64,000 nucleotides of DNA, taken from Malassezia japonica (lineage: Eukaryota > Basidiomycota > Malasseziomycetes > Malasseziales > Malasseziaceae). Position numbers and translations under genes: made by a program. A model generated the notes under the pieces. That model was not told the origin of the DNA. It made no database searches and saw only the letters and a list, made by a program, of their open reading frames with translations. Positions 58,189-64,000 of this stretch are shown in pieces. The DNA is taken from NCBI RefSeq assembly GCF_029542785.1, contig NC_083371.1, positions 1,178,001-1,242,000 of the forward strand, read 5' to 3'. The first letter of the stretch is position 1. The number at the start of each line of letters is the position of its first letter.

Positions 58189-58608
58189 TTCCTCCGGGGT
58201 ACGCCAGGCTTAATTAGCACAGCATCGGCTGCGCGCTTTGTTCGGCGCGAGACGACGCAGCTGCACGCGAGCAAAACCACGTGGGGGCTCAGTTTCAGCA
58301 CCGCCAAACTCGGATCGGCGTGAAAATGAGCGCTATGTACGTCTAAGTGCTGTTAAATATAGAGGGCCTCTTGTGGTTGGCTGTCGGATTACGTCACGTG
58401 TATCGGTTCCTGGTTCAACTCCACGTCCCGCGGCGCGCGCCACAATGAGAATAGACCACCGATCGGATCGTGTGTACGCCCGCGTGTGCCACCGCATCGA
58501 TGACGTAATCATTCTACGCTGCAGGAGCAATTCTCCGTCCGTGCACGCGTGTTGGGCTTTTATAAACGAGGGGTAAGGAAGAAGAGGCTTGGCAACACAC
58601 ACATCACA
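58189..58608. promoter_or_regulatory. Divergent promoter, GT31 / DUF7721-like gene
   Basis: This 420-bp gap contains CACGTG at 58278-58283 and 58395-58400, a TGACGTAA (CRE-like) element at 58501-58508, and TATAAA at 58561-58566, 48 bp before the plus-strand ATG. A tRNA B-box-like GGTTCAACTCC near 58411-58421 lacks a matching acceptor stem. No further gene is evident. Confidence 0.6.
58561..58566 (+). promoter_or_regulatory. TATA box of DUF7721-like gene
   Basis: TATAAA preceded by CTTT lies 48 bp upstream of the ATG. It fits the 48-54 bp TATA-to-ATG spacing seen at two other TATA-bearing genes in the window. Confidence 0.65.
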
Positions 58609-59193
58609 ATGGAGAACTTTGTGAACATGGGCAAGCAGTTCCTGCAAAACCAAGGCCAGGGCCAGGGCCAGGGCGGTATGCCCCAGGGCGGTGGCCAGCA
58701 GGGCGGCGGTGGCGGCGGCTTTGACCTCAACAGCATTATCGGCCACGCTACCCAGCACGACAACCAGCAGCAGGGCGGCGGCAACCAGCAGCTCTTTGGC
58801 CAGGTCGCGCAGTTCCTGCAGAACAAGCAGAGTAACGGCCAGATCGACGAGAATGTCGACGAGAACCAGCTCAAGAATGCCTTCCACAAGGTCATGGGCA
58901 ACGGTGGCGGCAGCAACAACTCGCAAGACATTGGCCAGGCTGCGGCTGTCAGCGCGGTCATGTCGCACTTTGGCGGAGGCGGCCAGCAGCAACAGGGTGG
59001 CATTGACTCGCTGGTCGGCAAGGCCATGTCCATGGCCGGCTCGGCGGCGAGCAAGAACGGCGGCAACCAACAGGACGCCATGAACCACGCCAGCGAGACG
59101 GTGATGAAGCTCGTCATGAAGCACAAGCTCCAAAGCATGATGGGCGGCGGCGGCGGCGGCAACGTGTCGCAGCTGATGAGCCTTCTTTCGTAG
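58609..59193 (+). CDS. Gly/Gln-rich DUF7721-like protein
   Basis: Protein of 194 residues in one exon, starting MENFVNMGKQFLQNQGQGQGQGG. Gln and Gly make up a large share (GQGQGQGG, QQGGGGGG, GGGGQQQQGG, MMGGGGGGG). Between the Gly tracts are helical units FDLNSIIGHATQH, LFGQVAQFLQNKQ, NVDENQLKNAFHKVMG, IGQAAAVSAVMSHFGGG and AMNHASETVMKLVMKHKLQSMM. This alternation resembles fungal DUF7721 proteins, whose role is unknown. Strong codon bias and a TATA box point to high or inducible expression; stress response is a guess. It converges on the proline-rich gene, with 28 bp between stops. Confidence 0.78.
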   Translation: MENFVNMGKQFLQNQGQGQGQGGMPQGGGQQGGGGGGFDLNSIIGHATQHDNQQQGGGNQQLFGQVAQFLQNKQSNGQIDENVDENQLKNAFHKVMGNGGGSNNSQDIGQAAAVSAVMSHFGGGGQQQQGGIDSLVGKAMSMAGSAASKNGGNQQDAMNHASETVMKLVMKHKLQSMMGGGGGGNVSQLMSLLS

Positions 59194-59221
59194 ATATCCT
59201 CTATAAATATGTATGCCTCAA

Positions 59222-60469
59222 TCAGTATGGCGGGGGGTTCATGTAACTCATACTGGGCGCTTGGCCTTGGACAATGCGTTGCTGCATAGGCGGTGCTGCT
59301 TGGGGAGCGTGACCATGGACCGGGGGAGGGGCGAACGATTGCTGCGGAGGCGGCGGGGCATGGCGAGGCGGGGGCGGAGGAAAATTGGGACCCGACGGCG
59401 GCGTCGGGGGAGGCGCGCCGCCCGCCGTCGGCGGGGGCGGCGGAAGCGCACGGCCCGTATCCAGGCCACCACCCGACGTTTCGGAAGACTCGCCCGTGGT
59501 GGCCACAATCGTGCTGGTGAGCACCAAGCCGGGCCATGGCGTAAAGGTGGTCGTCACAGCACCCGTTTGGCTGTCCATCGACACGTGCTCGGACGGGAGC
59601 GCAACGACGCTCGCCGAGGCCGGGTTGTCGGGGGCGAGCGAAACGCCCTCTGCGCCGTGCGTGTCTTTCAGGTTCATGCTCGACAGCGAGGTCTGTGCGG
59701 AGCCAATCGAGTCCGACACGTTAGGCTTGCGCCCGTCCGCAAACATATCGCGCTCGCGCTTGAGTTCCTCCTGGAATGCCTGCTGCGCCAGTTTTTCGGT
59801 ACGTTTTTCCTCTGCGGTCATTTCGCGCTTCTTCGACCAGCGGTCGAGGCTCTCTCCCGCGTTTTGAAGTCCGCTCTTGATGCCCTGGTGCGCCGCCTTG
59901 GCCGATGTTGTCGTGAAGCTCTGGGCCGAGCGCTGGCGAGAGGGGTCGGTAATCGCATTCGCGATGCGGTCCTGCGAAATCGACACGACCTGCACAATTG
60001 ACTGGCGCTGCGACGAGGAAAGTAGCGGCCCTGCGGCCACCGATAATGCAGCGTCGACCAGGTTCGGAAGCAGGTCCGAATTCGCGAGCACCTCGCGTGT
60101 CCACTTGTTCTTCGCCGAGAGGCTCTCCTTCTCCGATTTGGGAACGACCGCCGACTCGGTGCGCGCAGGAAGATCCGGCACACGGATCGTGGCCGTGTTC
60201 AGGAGCGACTCGAGCTGACGGCAGAGCATCGAGTCGAGCGCGCCAGTTGCAGACAGCTGCGCAACATTCTGGCGCGTTTGGTTCAACAAAAATTCAGCGT
60301 GAGACGGCGCGGCGGTCGGAGACGCGGTCTGCACCGGCACGCTACGCGTCGGGGGCGGCATGGGTCGGGCCATGGTGTCTGTGCGCGAGCGTGCATTTTT
60401 TCGGCCGAGACCGGAGTTGCCGGACAGTGGTGTTGGTCGTAAACCTCCGCGGCGGTTGATTCCCTGCAT
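59222..60469 (-). CDS. Proline-rich protein with Lsb-like N-terminal helix
   Basis: Open frame of 415 residues. Around residues 58-92, HAEFLLNQTRQNVAQLSATGALDSMLCRQLESLL resembles the helix that opens fungal Lsb1/Lsb4/Pin3-type actin regulators, which bind Las17/WASP. No SH3 domain follows. Instead there is a basic-charged helix (SLDRWSKKREMTAEEKRTEKLAQQAFQEELKRERDMF), a Thr/Ser/Val-rich stretch and a C-terminus rich in PPPPP blocks (ALPPPPPTAGGAPPPTPP). Such blocks could bind profilin or SH3 domains. It may thus act in actin or endocytosis, by inference only. An internal ATG at 60373 (MARPMPPPTRSVPV) could be the true start. It diverges from the flippase gene, 78 bp between ATGs if the long form is used. 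Confidence 0.62.
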   Translation of the reverse strand: MQGINRRGGLRPTPLSGNSGLGRKNARSRTDTMARPMPPPTRSVPVQTASPTAAPSHAEFLLNQTRQNVAQLSATGALDSMLCRQLESLLNTATIRVPDLPARTESAVVPKSEKESLSAKNKWTREVLANSDLLPNLVDAALSVAAGPLLSSSQRQSIVQVVSISQDRIANAITDPSRQRSAQSFTTTSAKAAHQGIKSGLQNAGESLDRWSKKREMTAEEKRTEKLAQQAFQEELKRERDMFADGRKPNVSDSIGSAQTSLSSMNLKDTHGAEGVSLAPDNPASASVVALPSEHVSMDSQTGAVTTTFTPWPGLVLTSTIVATTGESSETSGGGLDTGRALPPPPPTAGGAPPPTPPSGPNFPPPPPRHAPPPPQQSFAPPPVHGHAPQAAPPMQQRIVQGQAPSMSYMNPPPY

Positions 60470-60547
60470 TTTCGGCGAGGAGCGCGATTGTCGCTGTTGT
60501 TACCTGTGGCGCGTAACAAGTGTCTGGTCGCTGCATTGGATCCTGCC

Positions 60548-63500
60548 ATGACAGCCGATGCGAGTAGCCCTACTGGCGCACAGCGTGCGTCCGGGATGGC
60601 CTCCACGGTATGGCGGAAGCTCAAGGCGATCGACCTTAACCCCGAGACGGCCTTCAAGCCAAAGCGCCCCCCTCCCGCCACACGCGATGTGATGGTGAAC
60701 TTGGACTTACCACCCGAAGCCTTTGATGCGAAGGGACGCGTGAAGAAGAGCTGGGTGTACGTTACCAACCAGATCAAGTCGTCCAAATACACAATTTACA
60801 ACTTCGTGTTTAAAAACCTGCTGGAGCAGTTCCGACGTGTAGCCAATGTGTTCTTCTTGGGTATGTGGTGTGGCTCACACAGTCCTTGTCATTCTCCAGT
60901 TCTTCCCCGAGTTTACTACGATCAGTCCGGGTGTGGCTATGCTTCCTTTGCTCATTGTCTTGGCTATCACCATGATCAAGGACGGTTACGAGGACATTAA
61001 GCGTCACCAGTCCGACCGTGCGGTCAACCGGCAAAAGACATACGTGCTTCACGGTAGCGGATGGAAGAACCATAACCGCACCGAGGCCAAGTCACGCAGC
61101 ATCCGCGTGCTTCTGACGGTCGTGCGGCAGTACTTTTCGCCACGGAGCTGGGGCATCGGGAAAAAGCCCGCTGCCGCACGAGCACCCGAGGACCCTCATG
61201 TGGTGCACCGTGGCGCGCCCGACGCGCCCCGTGTCACGTCGCCGACGCCCATGTCGCCCATTGAGGAGAACGAGCCAGCAGAGTTTGCGACACCGATGCC
61301 CATGCCGCAGTCGCCGCATGCCGACACCGGGCCGTGGGAGCGCCATCCTGCACATGCCCGCCCCAGCCTCAATAGTGAGCGCAGCTTCTCCGAGCCGAGC
61401 AAGAAGCGCCACAGCTCCATGAGTGAGCGCTCGTTGCACCACTCTGGCAAAGGACTCCGCTGGCGCAACAAGCACTGGGAGGACCTGCACGTCGGCGACA
61501 TTGTCCGGCTCAATAACAACGACGAAGTTCCGGCTGATATTGTCATTTGCTCGACCAGCGAGGGCGACGGCAGCTGCTACGTCGAGACGCGCAATCTCGA
61601 CGGTGAGATCAATCTCAAGTCGCGCTATGCCGTCCCGGAGCTTACCGAGATGAACACACCCGAGGCCTGCGCCACGGTCCCGTTCCAGATCGAAGTGGAG
61701 CCGCAAAACACGGATATGTACCGCTTCAACGCGCGTGCGATTCTCCACGACGAGCTGAACGACGAGGGCGAGTACCTGCAGTGCCCCATCACCCTCAACC
61801 AGGTGCTCCTGCGTGGCTGTACAGTGCGCAACACCGACTGGGTGATTGGCGTGGTGACCATGACCGGTCTCGACTCCAAGATTGTGCTCAACTCGGGCGA
61901 TACGCCGAGCAAGCGCAGCCGCATGGAGTTCACCATGAACCGGATGGTATATGTGAACCTTGCCATCATTGCGGTTATTGCTGTCGTGTGCGCCATTGCT
62001 GATGCGCGCCTCGAGCAGTACTTTTTCCAGCGCACCGCGTACTGGCAGTATGGCGCGGTGCACGGCGACGATAATCCGAATATCAACGGTCTTATCGCCT
62101 TTGCCAACTCGCTCATTACCTTCCAGAACTTTGTCCCGATCTCACTGTACATCTCGTTCGAGGTCGTGCGCACTATTCAGGCTTTGTTTATTTTTGAGGA
62201 CCACGACATGTTCTACGAGAAGGCGTCGCGCCGCACGACGGCCAAGTCCTGGAATCTGAGTGACGAACTCGGCCAGATCCAGTACATTCTCAGTGACAAG
62301 ACGGGTGCCTTGACGCAGAACCTGATGATTTTCCGCGAATGCTCCATCGCCGGCACCGTCTACCACGGTGATGAGCCGCAGGATAAGGAGAAGGCGAGCA
62401 CCCAGGAAGAGGAGCCGCCGGCCAACAACCGCATGCGTGTGCGCCCATCGCTCGAGGATGTGCCGCCTTACAAGGATGCGCGGCTCACCGGGCTCCTCAA
62501 CAGCCCCTCAGAGAAGCAGTTTGGCGCGGCCGACGACTTCTTCCACTGTTTGTCGCTCTGTCACACGGTGCACATTGCCAAGACGGACGAGCGCAACGTG
62601 ATCATGTACAAGGCCGAGTCGCCCGACGAACAGGCGCTAGTGCAGACGGCTGCCGACAATGGCTACGTCTACTGCGGCCGCCACGTGAACACGGTCGAGC
62701 TCCAAGTACCGACCAAGGACAAGCGCGAGCGCTACGAGGTCCTGCATACGATCGAGTTCTCGTCCGCACGCAAGCGCATGAGCGTCATCTTGCGCCGCTA
62801 CTCGGACAATGAGATCATCATGTATTCCAAGGGTGCTGATGCCATGATCTACTCGCGCATGGGCCCAGGCCAGGAGGACATGCAGAAGGCCACCGACGGC
62901 AACCTCGAGGAGTTTGCCAGCAAGGGTCTGCGTACGCTCTGCCTTGCGCAGCGCACACTGGATGTCAACGTCTATAAGACCTGGGCGCACAAGTACCAAG
63001 AAGCCTCGGTGTCGACCACCGACCGTGAGGAGCGCATGGAGGAGCTCGCCAGCGAGCTCGAGCAGGACCTGCAGCTGATTGGTGCGACGGCCATCGAGGA
63101 TCGTCTGCAGGACGGCGTCCCCGAAACGATTGCAGACTTGAAGCGCGCCGGTATCAACATCTGGGTCGCGACCGGTGACAAGCTCGAGACGGCCGTGGCG
63201 ATCGGATACAGTACCATGCTTCTGTCGCAAGACATGAACCTGGTCATTATCCGCGGCGGTGCGTACGGCACGACCGGCTCTGCGTACGAGCAGCTGGAGC
63301 GCGCGATTGAGCGCTTCTTTGGTGGTCGTGAGGCGCTTACTGACGTCAAGCACGAGCCGCCGCCTGCGCCCGATACGCAAGGCGTGTCGCGCACGTCGCA
63401 CGGTAGCCAGTTGTCGCTCGTGGGCGAGCACAATGGCGAGCGTCCCGGTGGCTACGCGCTGGTGATTGACGGTCACGCGCTCGGCTATGCGCTCGACGAG

Positions 63501-64000
63501 CCGTACAGCCGCGAGCTTCTTTTGAAGGTCGCAGTGCACTGCCGTGCTGTCGTCTGTTGCCGTGTGTCGCCGCTCCAAAAGGCGCTCATTGTGCGCCTGG
63601 TGCGTGACGGCCTCAAAGGCATGACGCTTGCGATCGGCGATGGTGCAAACGATGTCTCGATGATCCAGGCTGCGCACGTCGGTGTGGGTGTGGCAGGTGA
63701 AGAGGGTCTTCAGGCTGTGAACTCGTCCGACTATGCCATCGGCCAGTTCCGCTTCCTGAAGCGTCTCTTGCTTGTGCACGGCCACTGGTCGTTCTACCGG
63801 AACAGCAAGATGATCAACCTGTTCTTTTACAAGCAAGTGGTGCACACCGGTACGCTTTTCTGGTTCCAGATCTACTGTGCGTGGAGTACGACGCAGGCGA
63901 TGGACTATGTCTACCTGCTGCTCTACAATGCGATCTGGACTGTGGCGCCAGTCGTGGGCGTGGGCCTCTTTGACCGCAACGTGTCCGACCGTGTTCTGAT
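60548..64000 (+). CDS. P4-ATPase phospholipid flippase (partial, 3' end beyond window)
   Basis: Dnf1/2-like flippase that moves aminophospholipids to the cytosolic leaflet. Exon 1 is 60548-60860; after a 22-nt intron the frame runs open to the right edge. The sequence shows NQIKSSKYTIYNFVFKNLLEQFRRVANVFFL, the A-domain, PISLYISFEVVR in TM4, the P-site SDKTG, KGADAMIYSR, GATAIEDRLQDGVPETIADL, CRVSPLQKALIV and GDGANDVSMIQAAHVGVG. Two strongly conserved motifs deviate: the A-domain has DGEI (61599-61610) where DGET is usual, and the phosphorylation motif is DKTGA (62295-62309) rather than DKTGT. The phosphorylated Asp (residue 576) and the Glu are retained. A long Ser/Pro/His-rich insert sits between TM2 and the A-domain. 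Confidence 0.92.

Noticed and set aside
58360..58430. Possible tRNA gene (A-box-like TGGCTGTCGG and B-box GGTTCAACTCC)
   Set aside because: The T-stem has a mismatch and the sequence after it cannot pair with any 5' acceptor stem at the right distance.
1..64000. Mobile elements, CRISPR arrays, rRNA, viral or toxin genes
   Set aside because: I saw no terminal repeats, transposase or integrase motifs, direct-repeat arrays or rRNA conserved segments; all long frames are explained by cellular genes or their shadows.

Overview
The window is nuclear DNA of a compact, GC-rich fungus. About 38 protein genes lie in 64 kb (one per 1.7 kb). They are separated by tens of bases, sometimes by none, and are interrupted by tiny introns. 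The gene families (SEC27, TAF5, RAD54, TFB2, LCB1, GRR1, ALE1, VTC1, SVP26, MTR3), the density and the intron style suggest a small-genome basidiomycete, most likely Malassezia or a near relative. That identification is inference; no rRNA or marker gene is present. I found no mobile element, CRISPR array, convincing tRNA or secondary-metabolite cluster. This is a housekeeping region.

Layout. 0.5-7.2 kb: RPS11 (-) and RPS12 (+) back to back, SAP18 (-), an RRM protein (+), an alpha/beta hydrolase (+), and TBCE (-), whose stop codon overlaps the hydrolase's. 7.2-16.6 kb (-): a 1,962-residue low-complexity protein ending in an MDR-reductase fold, then the 60S-maturation GTPase RIA1/EFL1. 16.7-21.2 kb (+): SNRNP40, VPS17 and ALE1, packed head to tail. 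21.2-28.1 kb (-): PPT1, a PGC1-like phosphodiesterase, a STIMATE-family membrane protein, and RTP1/TANGO6. 28.2-33.0 kb: PPIL3 (+), VTC1 (-), VPS37 (-), SVP26 (+), a Myb/SANT protein (-). 33.2-41.3 kb: SEC27 (+), GRR1 (-), EMW1/TTC27 (-), a disordered protein (-). 41.7-48.7 kb: aldo-keto reductase (+), TAF5 (+), LCB1 (-), RAD6 (-), a zinc-ribbon protein (-). 48.8-56.1 kb: TGS1 (-), MTR3 (-), a GPI-type GH16 glucanase (-), RAD54 (+), TFB2 (+). 56.2-64 kb: a GT31 glycosyltransferase (-), a Gly/Gln-rich DUF7721-like protein (+), a proline-rich protein (-), and a P4-ATPase flippase (+) running off the right edge.

The most striking feature is intron architecture. I rebuilt 57 introns by matching splice sites to protein families; 38 are exactly 22 nt and 50 are 22-25 nt. 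Nearly all 22-mers read GTACGT (or GTAGGT, GTATGT, GTGCGT), seven free bases, YTNAY, NCAG, so the presumed branch A sits at intron base 17. Longer introns are confined to RPS11, RAD6 and the zinc-ribbon gene (plus two of 28-29 nt). Micro-exons (3, 6 and 13 nt), translatable 24-nt introns and overlapping convergent stop codons go with this compaction. The genes do not form one pathway; they cover translation, splicing, vesicle traffic, lipid metabolism, DNA repair/transcription and the cell wall.
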